Source: Calocera cornea HHB12733 (taxonomy: Eukaryota > Basidiomycota > Dacrymycetes > Dacrymycetales > Dacrymycetaceae). From it: 64,000 bases of DNA. How positions within the stretch are numbered: position 1 is the stretch's first letter; each line of letters starts with the position of its first letter. The stretch spans positions 117,459 to 181,458 of the forward strand of contig KV423965.1 in NCBI GenBank assembly GCA_001632435.1, written 5' to 3'. Made by a program: the position numbers and the translations under genes. The notes beneath the pieces are model-generated. The model saw only the letters and a program-made list of their open reading frames with translations. It ran no database searches and was not told the origin of the DNA. Shown piece by piece: positions 45,161-55,914 of the stretch.

Positions 45161-46577
45161 ATGCGGCCGATACCCTCAACATTACTGTTGCTCGTCGCGG
45201 TAGCCGCTACTGCGTATGCACACGAGCATCATGGAGAAGCCGAGATCGACCCGAGTGTACCGATCGACACGATAACGTGGCTGCACGTCGCGCTCCAAGC
45301 GTTCGTCTGGCTCGTCCTCTTCCCAGCGGGGATGGTGCTCGGCATGGTCAAGTCAAGATGGCATATCCCGCTGCAATGCGTTGGACTGGTGCTCACGACC
45401 GCTGGATACATCCTGGGTCACTCACATGGCGGGCGGCAATTCACATGGACTGTACACGTCCCAATGGCCACCGTCATCATCTTCTTACTTGGCGCACAAG
45501 CTGCGCTCGGCATCTACCTCAAGCTCCACATCCACCAAAATACCCTCCGGCCATGGGCGGTGCGCGCTCACGGTATACTCGGAAAGTGCTACCCGCTCGT
45601 TGGCTGGGTGCAGACCGTATTCGGATACGTGACGCTCGGCGGCTACTGTCGGGATGGTGCGCTGGGGCAATGCCTTGCCCATTACATCATGGGCAGCGCG
45701 TTCATTGCGTACGGCATCATCATGGCTATCCTGCTGTCCGTGGGAGCAAGCTTTATTGGAAAGAAGAGGAGTCAAGAGTGGTTCGACAGTTGGGTTATCT
45801 GCCTCTGGGTATGTTGACGACTGTGCTCAAATCCTGCCAGTTGATTGACTTTCTTCAGGGAATCGTCAATACCTTCACAGAGCATCATGGCGGTGCTTGG
45901 ACACACAAGGACCTGCAGCATACCATGATGGGCGTGCTTTGTGCGTACCACATCTACTGGCTTATATTCTCTTTATTGACCGACGAACAGGGTGGGCGGG
46001 TGGCGCCCTCGGCATCTTCCTCTCGCGCAACAACCAGCGCACGCTGATCCCGTCACTCATCATCATGATGACCGGCTGGGCGTTCTCCGGCCACGCCCAA
46101 GCCCTCATGCTCAGCACAAACGTTCATGCCGTGTTTGGCGTCACCCTCATCAGCGCGGCCGCCGCGCGCATTGTCGAGATCGCCTTTTTCTTGCGGGGCA
46201 AGCCGAGCGGCACTCTACGAGAGGGGAACATCAGCTCGTGGCAATGGCTTCCGCCGTTCGGCCTTATTGCCTCCGGCTGCCTCTTCATGTCCGCGACGGA
46301 CGAGGAGCTGCAATGGGCCGACTCGCTCGGCGTCGACCACGTCACGTACTCGCTTATTCTCTTCAGCGCCGCCTTCATCATCTTCCTGCACGTCCTCCTC
46401 CTCATACATATCTACATGTATGCGGGCCAGAGCGGCGACCTGGTCAAGGAAGGAGGCGTGAAGCTGGAGAACGGACACGGAGTGAACGGATACACGCCTG
46501 TCCATGTGGCCGACGCGGAGGTGTTCGAGCTAGGTGGTCTGGACGAGGAGGACGCGGAGGAACTGCCTACTAAGTAG
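45161..46577 (+). CDS. Ytp1-like multi-pass membrane protein
   Basis: Three exons, 45161-45808, 45859-45940 and 45991-46577, close in frame (438 residues). An N-terminal signal peptide (LLLLVAVAATAYA) is followed by a His-rich stretch (HEHHGEAE). The first domain matches the DUF2427 region (HVALQAFVWLVLFPAGMVLG, YILGHSHGG). The second is the Ytp1 C-terminal domain: EHHGGAWTHKDLQHTMMGV, WWAGGALGIFLSRN, TGWAFSGHAQAL. About ten membrane helices. Yeast YTP1 is a mitochondrial-protein-like membrane protein of unknown role; a metal or redox function is suggested by conserved histidines but unproven. The C-terminal tail is acidic. It is convergent with the GH31 gene, about 110 bases apart. Confidence 0.88.
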
Positions 46578-46688
46578 GGCTGGTTTAGAACGGAGGGATA
46601 GTGGAATGAATCAAGCATTTTTGTACTTCTATTATCGGACCCACGGCGTAATTGGCATATTAGTCTGTACTCATCCGTCAAGTTCCGC

Positions 46689-49613
46689 TCAGAAGTCAGT
46701 CAGCTTCAGCTCCGACACCTTCCCGTTCCTCACGATCTCGCCGGCAAGCGCGCTGATATCGTCGCCGCTTGAGCTGACAGCGATGTCGCCCTGCTTCGAG
46801 CGCTTCACGGTGATGGTGACCGCGACGTCCTTGCCCTTCCCGCGGGGGATGATAACCTGGACCTTCTCGAACGGCCCGTCGTACACCTTGACGGTGCCGC
46901 TCTCGAGGTAGTCGTAGTCGGGCACCTTGCTGCCCTTGGGACCGAGGACGAGCACGCTGCCCTCCCTGACCCAGACGGGGATCGAGTCGTACGCGACCTT
47001 CTCCTTGATCCAGCGGGGTCCCTCGACGACCTTGGCGTCGTCCCAGAAGGACGTCCAGCGGCCGGCGGGCAGGTAGTACTCGTGCAGGTAGGTGTCGTTG
47101 CCGAAGACGGGCGCGACGAGCAGGGACGGGCCGAGCATGTACTGCTGGTCCAGGTGGTACGTCGTCTTGTCATCCGGGTACTCGAGGAACGTGGCGCGCA
47201 TGATGGGCTCGCCGACCGTGTGGGCGTTGATAGCCTGGACGCGCAGGTCAGCGTAGTTCCATACTCGAATGATCGGTCCATACCTGAGCATAGAGGTACG
47301 GCACCAAGCGGTGCTTGGCCTCCACAAACTTGGCCATGACCGTGGCGGCCTCCTCGCCGTAGTTCCAGGGAACACGGTACGACCCGGAGCCGTGGAGACG
47401 GCTGTGGGAGGAGAAGAGGCCGAACGCCATCCAGCGCATGTAGATCTCGGGAGGAGGGTGGCCCTGCACCGGGGGTCAGTGGAGGGATACAGTAGACGGA
47501 CGGGGCGCGCACCTCGAATCCACCGATGTCGTGGGACCAGTAGGCGAACCCGGACAGGGTGAACGACAGACCACCCCGCATCGTCTCGGCCATCGCCTCG
47601 CTACGCCCCTATCAGTATCGCTTCCTCGCTTTCTGGAAACAGTTACTCACTAAGTACTGTGCGGGTCCCCGCCCCACGAGACGGGGAACCTCTGCCCGCC
47701 CGCGGAGGCGCTACGGCCAAAGAGGACGGCCTCGTACTCGCCCTTGACCTCCTTGAGCAGGTTGAACACGGTCTGGTTGTACAGGATGGCGTAGTAGTTG
47801 TGCGCGCGGTACGGGTCGGAGCCGTCGTGGAACTTGACGCTCGCGTGGGGGATGCGCTCGCCAAAGTCCGTCTGGATCGACAGATTGTGGTTAGGAGGTG
47901 CACAGCGAGGAGGGTTAGGAAGGCGCGGGACGGACCTTGAAGCAGTCCACGCCCATGTCGAGGAGTGTCCTGAGCTTGCCCTGGAACCACTTGCACGCCT
48001 CGGGGTTCGTAAAGTCGACGACGGCCATGCCGGGCTGCCAGGCGTCCCACTGCCAGACCTGGCCATTCGTGCGCTTGATAAAGTAGCCGCCCTTGACGCC
48101 CTCGGCGAAGAGCGGGCTCTGCTGGCCGATGTACGAGTTTATCCAGAGGCAGATCTTGACGTTGAACTGCTTCTTGAGGTCGGCGAGGAAGCGCGCCGGG
48201 TCCGGGAAGAAGGCCGGGTCGAACGTAAAGTCGCACCACTGGTACTGCTTCATCCAGAAGCAGTCGAAGTGGAACACCCGCACGGGGCAGTTGCGCGCCT
48301 GCATGCCCTGCAGGAAGCCCGAGACGGTCTTCTGGTCGTAGTCCGTCAGGAAGGACGTGGAGAGCCACAGGCCGAACGTCCATGTGGGTGGGAGCCCGGG
48401 GCGCCCAGTAAGGAGCGTGTAGCGCCGGAGGATCTGCGCGTGGGGTCAGCACTTTGCTGCGAAGCGGGGCGAGGTGAGCCCTCTGGCGAGCCGGCGGGGA
48501 CGGGGCGGGAAGGGGGAGGAGGAACGAGACGCACCTCCTTAGGCTCCGCCCCGTAGATGATGTAGTACTCGAGCTCCTCGCCGCGGACCGAGATGCCGAC
48601 GCGGGAGGCCTTCTCGCTGCCGACCTCGAAGTCGACCTCCCCGGGGTGGTTCACGAACACGCCGTAGTTCCTGTTCGTCTGCGCGTGGGGTGTCAGTACG
48701 GACGAGGAACCAGAACTCCACCCACAACAGGATGGAAGAGGAAGGAGGCGGGGACGCACAAGGTAGAAGGGAATGGACTTGTACGTCTGCTCGGAGGACG
48801 TCCCGCCGTCCCTGTTCCAGGACGTGATCTGCTGCCCGTTCTTGACGAACGCCCTGAACTGCTCGCCTGCACAAGCCCCGTCAGCCGCCGTACACTCGCA
48901 CAGCGCACACGGGCGTACCCAAGCCGTACACGAGCTCGCCCGCGCTGAGCTGGAGCTCGGCCTGCATATACCGCACATACTCGGTCGGCGGTGCCGGGGT
49001 CGGGTTGGAGCTAGAGTCCCACTCGAGGCAGCTCGTCGCGCTCGCTGCGTCCCTGGTGAACTTGTAGGGCAGGTCCATCATCGCCTGGCTTTTTGGCAGG
49101 GCGGAGGTGAGCAGCTCCTGGGAGGGGGAGAGGAAGTCGATCGAGAACTGCTGCGAGGGCTTGTTGATGCGGGCTGTGAGCGGGCCCGAGGACAGGTGGA
49201 TCGTGTCCCCGTCGGAGGAGGTCTTGATGCTGGGCTTGGAGGGCGGGGGCGCGCCGTCCGGGAAGAGCTCGAAGGACGGGTAGCCGGGTTCTTGGCCCTG
49301 GGAAAGTGGTTAGGTTGGGAGGGAGGAGGGGAGGGAAGGGCGCACGGTAAAGTGGGTGAGCTTGATGCCGATGATGCCCTCCGCGGGCGCCGTGAGCTTG
49401 ATGTTGACGACGGGACCTGCTCTCGCATCAGGCTCATCGCTCACTGTCCAACGCGCCTTGCGCACCTTTCAGGGTATCGCCCCGATGCCGGATGGGCGCC
49501 GTCGCGCACACGAGGCTGACCGAGTCCGTTGTGGTCTGGACATCCTGTACGTTGAGTGCCCAGGCTGCCTTTACGCCGTCGCGCAGGTGCCAGAGCCCGT
49601 CTGTGAACTTCAT
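46689..49613 (-). CDS. Glycoside hydrolase family 31, alpha-xylosidase type
   Basis: Retaining glycosidase that would release alpha-xylose from xyloglucan oligosaccharides. Starts [13 protein letters not shown] at 49613, with introns near 49470, 49300, 48870, 48730, 48490, 47900, 47650 and 47500. Order seen: N-terminal beta-sandwich ([18 protein letters not shown]), barrel ([30 protein letters not shown] [15 protein letters not shown]), nucleophile Asp in [11 protein letters not shown], acid/base Asp in SWGGDPHS, then [11 protein letters not shown] and C-terminal beta domains ([14 protein letters not shown]). KTDFGE and WGGD are typical of bacterial YicI-like alpha-xylosidases. There is no signal peptide, so it is probably intracellular, acting on imported oligosaccharides. 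The neighbouring MFS genes make a sugar-uptake link possible but unproven. High GC. Confidence 0.9.
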
Positions 49614-50474
49614 GGAGGGAATGGTTGGGTGGTGGGCGTGGTCGTGGTCGCTGGAGAGGCGGGCGATGGGTGTGGGTCACCCGGGAGGAGGGCTATAAGG
49701 GTTGGGGTGTGTGTTGCAGGCCGGCCGGCCGATGGGTGCAGGCCCAGGCCGAGGCTTGGTGCAATGAGTTACTGCTGTGGACGGGCTGTGGCCGGGCAAG
49801 GCAATAATGAAGACAGAGTCCTCACCCGCCTGCTCATGTTTCGCCGCGCCATTATTACACCGTGCCCGCCGCTCGGTGCGCCTTCCCAATCGAGCCCCCT
49901 GCCGACTCTGGGGAAGCGATCCCCTAGGTGCCACCGGGCGCGGAACCGGGGTTTATCCGCATCTCCCCAATGCCCAAATTCGGACGCCCGGGCCTCGGCG
50001 GATACTCGGCGATACTGCACCGGCTCCCCCGCGAGCCTCGACAGCCGCCGGCTCGGGCACGTTTGACCTCCCGACCGTCGGCATACGGACGTTTGATGCT
50101 TTTGCTTTGCCGGACGTCTATATTGGGCAGGCGAGTTGCTGTTTTTGGCTGAGTGCCGGTTGGAGAGAGTGGGGAAGAGAGGCACCCGTTGGCACGGGTC
50201 CTCGGCCCGACGCGGGCGGTCATTCCCGCGAACAGCATTCGTGACTTCGTTTTTGTGGACATTATTATTCTGGTTCTTCCCTTCGCCAGGCCTCAGCTGA
50301 CCCGGCCAGCCTGCTCCTATTATTGAAACCTGACAACAATTATCTGTATGTCCATGCCGATTCAGCGAGGCATGCCGTCCTCTTCTGCCGGTGACTCCTG
50401 ACGAGCACGGGTAACGGCATCAATATACAGTGTATTCACCGGTCTAGATGTGGATGAGCCCATGCACGTGCCTT
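49614..50474. other. Intergenic, between GH31 5' end and MFS transporter 3' end
   Basis: GC-rich, with no gene supported. Contains the GH31 promoter. Confidence 0.45.
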
Positions 50475-52641
50475 CTACTGCACAGCAGCGGTGCTCCGAG
50501 CCGGCAGACCAGGGACCATACCAACATCCTCGATCGTACCAGCTGGCTTCTCCAGCCCCTGCCCTTCCACAATCGGCTCCTTGCTCGCCTCCAGATCTCC
50601 CGCCCCCTTCCGCTCAGGCTTAACCCCAATCATGCCAATCCCCCTCAGCAGCACGGCCGACACGGCCGTCGCGAACAGCGCGAACGCGAGGTTCGCCCAT
50701 TGCGCGCGGCGGTAGCCGTACAGCAGCGCGGCGGGCGAGGCGTTCGTCGCGTACTGGTCGAGGACGATCCCCTCGCGCTGGGCCTCGGACTTCATCGACC
50801 GGTCGTACACTATTGTGCTGACGGTGGTGGCGAAGGATATCCCGATCTGGCACGGCAGAAGGTTAGGGGAAGGACAGAGTAGAGGGGGGCAGGACGGACC
50901 TGCGTGATCGTGTTGAACACCCCGCCGGCCAGGCTCTGCTCGTGCGGCAGGGCGACCATGGACACGTACAGGCTTCCGGCAGCCATGATACTACCCAACC
51001 GGAGTCAGCTCCCTACAGACCAAAGAAAGGCAGGGACATACATGTCAGCACCTAGCACGTCGAAGAAGGCCGCGGGGAATCCGAACGCCCAGTAGATCTC
51101 GTCCGGACTGATGAGCGCGAAGAGGATGCTGGCGATGCCTGTTCCGAGACAGCCGAATGCTCATGGGATGTTAGTTGGAGGTGTGGGAGGGAGGGATGGG
51201 CAGCGCACTGATTAGGACGTAGCCGGAGACGTGCGCGGCGACGATCGCGAAGATGACGTTGACTGAGAATCCTGATACCCATATAAACCCGATGTTACAG
51301 GCTCATGTACGCGAACCGCGCTTACCGACAACTGTCATGGGCAAGAAGCGCACCACCGTCATGATCGGTGACAAGAACTGGTAGTTCTGATAGCTGCGAC
51401 TCATCAGCAAACAGCTCGACCAAAGGAGACGGACACGTACTAGAGTGTCGCCCAATATTGCCACGACGAGAAAGCGCCGTTGACCAGAAATGAGATGAGG
51501 AGGACAGCCGAGAACTTCCAGTTGCCACGGGCGAACAGGTCAAGCTTCATGAGCGGCGGCAGGGTCAGGTGTGTCTCTACGTAGTGCTCCCATGCGATGA
51601 AGCCGACGATGAGCAGGCCTGACAGGATTAGGAGGGCAATGATGTCTGCGGGCTGTATCAGCCAGAATCAGGCCACCTGATGAGGAACGGGCATACAAGG
51701 CGTGTTCCACTGCTCGGGCGCGATCTCCCCCTCGCCAAGGCAGAACAACAGCAACACGAGGCCCGCGGTGATCAGGAACGCGCCGAGCCAATCCACCCGC
51801 TTGTCCTCTGAGAAGTCGTGATCTTTCGGGAATACGAGAATTGCGCCGATCAGGACCAGACCGCCGATACCGGCGAGTACGAAGAACAGCGCGCGCCATG
51901 ATATGCTGCCAACCCGAATGAGCAAAATACGGCAGGAGATGAAGAGTGTGCGCACGCAGCATATTCCGTAACGATCCCTCCGACGACCATTCCCAGCACT
52001 CCTCCGCACGGCGCGGCAGCTTGGAACATCGAGAACGCGACGGTCCTAGCGTAGCTCGGCGGGAACGCGTGAGCGAGGATACCGATGCACGCTGGGATCA
52101 TCGCTGCCCCTCCAATGCCGGTCAAGGCGCGCATGATGATGAGGGTGAATGCGCCATTTGAGAACCCGCAGCCGATGGTGAAGGCGATGAACCATAGGCT
52201 GCCGGCGACGAAGACGACTTTGCGGCCGAAGATGTCTGCTAATCGACCGAAGAGGAGCAGGAAGCAGCCCTGTCCAAAGAGTTGAGTATGGTATACGACC
52301 GGATGAGAGGAGAGTCGCACGGAAGTTAGAGCATATGCCGTCACCAGCCATTGCAGAGATGCTGGGTCGATCAGAAGGTCTCGACCGATCGTGGGTAACA
52401 TGATGAACATGGATCCAATAGAAGCGATCTATATGTCGCATGTGAACTCAAGTTCATGCTTCTCGAGAACAATTGTACATACATATATGATCATCGTAAA
52501 GCATGTCGTGGCCATCAGGAGCAGCGATGTCGGCGATGACAGGCTGGGGACGACGAGTGGCTCATGCGCGGTCGGCGTGGAGGATGGGGTTTGCGATCTC
52601 GTCGGCGGTTTCTCCATTATGATTGTGTCGACGGCGCTCAT
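50475..52641 (-). CDS. MFS drug:H+ antiporter-like transporter (copy 1)
   Basis: Multi-exon, about 14-helix major facilitator. Starts MSAVDTIIMEKPP at 52641 (an internal Met at 52617 is possible). Exon order: FTMIIY, MFIMLPTIGRDLLIDPASLQ, motif A GRLADIFGRK, RALTGIGGAAMIPACIGIL, APCGGVLGMVVGG, SWRALFFVLAGIGGLVL, DWLGAFLITAGLVLLLFCLG, EHYVETHLTLPPLMKLDLF, ALPHEQSLAGGVFNTITQ and ISFATTVSTIVYDRSM, ending at 50475. This order fits fungal Atr1-like/DHA transporters that export toxic compounds, or borate and similar, at the plasma membrane. Introns are about 50-60 bases. It is head-to-head with the close paralogue at 53404, which has the same exon layout. The substrate is unknown. Confidence 0.87.
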
Positions 52642-53403
52642 TGGTGCGGTATATGCGAGTATAAGCTGGAGTAAATTATTGGTGACTGTGAAGTGAATTG
52701 CGCCGACAACGATGGTGCAGTCGGGGTATATACAGACGAGAAGGGCAGCGTCGATAACCCATGCTGACTGCACTGTGCAAGCAACGCAAGCCTCTGCTGA
52801 CTCCGGAGGTCCGGCTGATCAAGGCGCCATTGAGGGCACTTCAGATGAGCCAGACAGCTTGCGGGGATTGGCAGACACATCAGTGGCATTAGCAAGCGAG
52901 CGTTAATCGCCAGCTCAGTGGGAGGACAGCAGGAAGAGCGGCGCGCACAACGCCGCGGGAAGACTTGGACGCGACTTTTGCTGGGTCCCGTTCCCAGTCA
53001 CGTGTTGGGTGCTTCTCGTCCGCTGGCGTATTCGTCTTCTTTCGCCGGCACAGCTTACATCATCCCTCTGTTTACCGCAGGGCAAAGTCCGCGGTCCGAC
53101 TGTTTCTTCCCAACCAGAATGAGGGGGAAGCCCGGTGCCTCTCTGTGCCGGCGCGCGGCGTCTTCGTATCCGTCATTGGGTGGATGATTTCTTGTGGGCT
53201 GTTTGGCCCAGGGCCTGACCGACATCTGTCTGACTCCTACCTTTAAGTCCTGCCGACCATTGCAGCTGGTCTCGGTGTGCTATGGCTTTGGAAGGCATGG
53301 AAGGGAAAGGAGAGCAAAATGGGGCGCTCCAAACAGCCCAGACCTCAGTACATTCCGAGTCCACAGAGGTGAGAGAACACCAGTGCTGTCTGCTCGCAGG
53401 CTG
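52642..53403. promoter_or_regulatory. Bidirectional region between the two MFS genes
   Basis: 762 bases between divergent starts. A frame from ATG 53282 runs in toward copy 2 but does not join it in frame, so I treat it as leader sequence. Confidence 0.45.
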
Positions 53404-55440
53404 ATGGGACACGAGGACGGACCCAAGCTGTCGTCTCCCAAGTCTATGCTAATACTAGGCTCGACATGCCTCACCATGGTCATCTATGTGAGCCTCTCCT
53501 TCTCTTCTACTGGGTTGGGATGACTCACCGCTCGCGATAGATAGCCTCGATTAACTCGATGTTCATCATCCTCCCGACCGTCGGCCGGGACCTGATGATC
53601 AACCCAGCCTCACTGCAATGGATCGTGACCGCCTACGCGTTAACCTCCGTATATCCTCCCTTCTTTCTGCTCCTAACGTCGCGGCTTAAACCGCCGCCAT
53701 AATGCAGGGCTGCTTCCTGCTCCTCTTCGGCCGCCTGGCCGACATATTCGGGCGCAAGCTCGTCTTCCTCCTCGGCAACACCTGGTTCCTCGCCTTCACC
53801 CTCGGGTGCGGCTTCGCCCGCTCCCCCCTGGAAATCATCATCATGCGCGCGCTAACAGGCATGGGCGGGGCAGCGATGATCCCTGCCTGTCTGGGCATCC
53901 TTGCGCACACCTTCCCCCCGGGGAAACAGCGGACGATTGCGTTTTCGAGTTTTCAGGCGGCCGCGCCGTGCGGCGGCGTGCTCGGGATGGTCGTAGGGGG
54001 CGTAGTGACCCAGTTCGCTGCGTGCGTCCCATCCCCTCCAACGCAAACACCCTTCCGCACCTCTTTCTAAGCTAAAACGGCAGCGTCTCCTGGCGAGCGC
54101 TGTTCTACGTGCTGGGGGGCGTCGCCGGGCTGGTATTCGCAGGCGCACTCATCTGCTTTCCGAACGACCGGGTCGACCCGTCCGCGGACAGGCGGGTCGA
54201 CTGGCTCGGCGCGTTCCTCATCACCGCTGGGCTCGTGCTGCTGCTGTTCTGCTTGGGGGAGGGCGAGATCGCCCCCCAGCAATGGGCGACGCCCTGTGCG
54301 TCCAGTCTATTTCCTAAGCACTGCTCTGCGGACTGCTAAGCGCCGCTGCAACAGACATAATCGCCCTCCTCATCCTGTCCGTCCTCCTCATCACAGCGTT
54401 CATCGCGTGGGAGCACTACGTGGAGACCCGCATGACGTTCCCACCGCTGATGAAGCTCGACCTCTTCACGCGCGGCAGCGGCAAGTTCGCCGCCATCCTG
54501 CTCATCTCCTTCCTCGTCAACGGCGCGTTCATCTCCTGGCAGTACTGGGCGACGCAGTAGTACGTTTCCGCTCACTCAGCACCGCATGCCCGTGAGCCCA
54601 GATGGCTGATCGGAGTCGCAGCTATCAGAACTACTGGCTGGTCACCCCCGCCTACACGGTGCTCTTCTTCCTGCCCATGTTCTTCGTGGGCTTCACAGTC
54701 GCCCTCGGCTTCGCGTTCATCACCCCCTACATTTCTGGGCAAGTCCTGATCGGTGCGTCGTCTGTGTCTGGGGATGCTGTTTCCAATGCCGTTGTCGATC
54801 CGGCTGACGAGCGGCAAGTATTCGGATGCGCGATGACAAGCGTTGCGAGCCTGCTGTTTGCGCTCATCAACCCGCAGGCGATGTACTGGGCATTCGGCTT
54901 CCCGGCGGCCATCCTCGACGTAGTCGGTGCAGACATGTGGGTCGCCCCTCCTCTGGGACCTTGCGAGCCGGATCTGACACACAGCACCAACTACCAACAA
55001 CGCAGAATCATGTCCGGCGGCAGCCTCGTCTGCTCCCACCTCGCGCTCCCGGAAGAACAGAGCCTCGCCGGTGGGCTGTTCAACACCGTCACCCAGATCG
55101 GCATTTCCTTCGCGACGACGATCAGCACGATCGTGTACGACCGCGTCGTGCGCGCGCGGTCCGCCGCGCAGGGCGTCGCGCTTGATCAGTACGCGTCGAA
55201 CGCCCCCCCGGACGTGCTGCTGGACGGGTATCGCGCAGCACAGTGGACCAACTTCGCTTTTGCTATCTTTGGTGGGTCGATGCCCCAGGAAGAAGACGAA
55301 AGACTGTGTTGCTGATCTATGTATTTGCAGGGGCGCTCGTAGGCACCGTCGTTCTTCGCGGGATCGGCAGGATTGGTGGAAAGCATGCGAGGCCTGAGCA
55401 GAAGGACGACGAAGCTGTTGCTAGTACTGGGGATGCTTGA
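53404..55440 (+). CDS. MFS drug:H+ antiporter-like transporter (copy 2)
   Basis: Paralogue of the 50475-52641 gene. Starts MGHEDGPKLSSPKSMLIL at 53404, aligned with copy 1's N-terminus. Exons give MFIILPTVGRDLMINPASLQ, GRLADIFGRKLVFLLGN, RALTGMGGAAMIPACLGIL, APCGGVLGMVVGGVVTQFAA, SWRALFYVLGGVAGLVF, DWLGAFLITAGLVLLLFCLG, EHYVETRMTFPPLMKLDLF, ALPEEQSLAGGLFNTVTQ, ISFATTISTIVYDRVV and a basic cytosolic tail, ending at 55440. The helices differ mainly in the loops from copy 1, and GC is higher. Export of toxic small molecules at the plasma membrane is the family's usual role. The segment after SGQVLIG (about 54752-54850) can be read through without a stop, so an intron there is likely but unfixed. 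Confidence 0.87.
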
Positions 55441-55914
55441 TTGCATAGCGCTACGCTATAGACTGAACCTTGGTGAAGCATAGACTTAGACTTAGAAATG
55501 CTTGAATCGGTAGATCGTTCGGAGGACACCCCATGACGTCACCACGGCAACGCGTCGGTGATCCCTGACGCCCTGCTCCCCCAAATCTCTTGGCGCCGCC
55601 CCGGCCCCGCTCACCAGCACACGCCCACCCAAAATAACACTCCGCTGCTGTTTGAAGACACGATGGAGCGCCCGGTGCGCACGGTTCAGATGGCAGGCGG
55701 GCTATTTTTAGGGAGGGCGCGTCATGGGTGGTTGACTGTGCGTACAAGATGATGGTTGAGCAGGGTCAGAGGGAGAGACGACCATTTTATCCACCTCGCT
55801 GCTCTCTACCGCCTCAAGCATAAGAAAGTAACAACTTGATCAATAACCACCACCATCACCACCACCACCACCACCACCGAAAGAACCACATAACCAACCG
55901 AATCACCGAGCAAG
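55441..55914. other. Intergenic with a CAC microsatellite
   Basis: A (CAC)n tract at about 55847-55877 lies in the probable 5' UTR of the phospholipase D gene. No gene is seen otherwise. Confidence 0.6.

Noticed and set aside
46124..46505. Antisense frames over the Ytp1-like gene
   Set aside because: Shadow frames caused by high GC and codon bias of the real gene.
53282..53370. Upstream ATG and short exon for MFS copy 2
   Set aside because: The available GT..AG intron does not join it in frame to the conserved N-terminus, whereas ATG 53404 aligns with copy 1.
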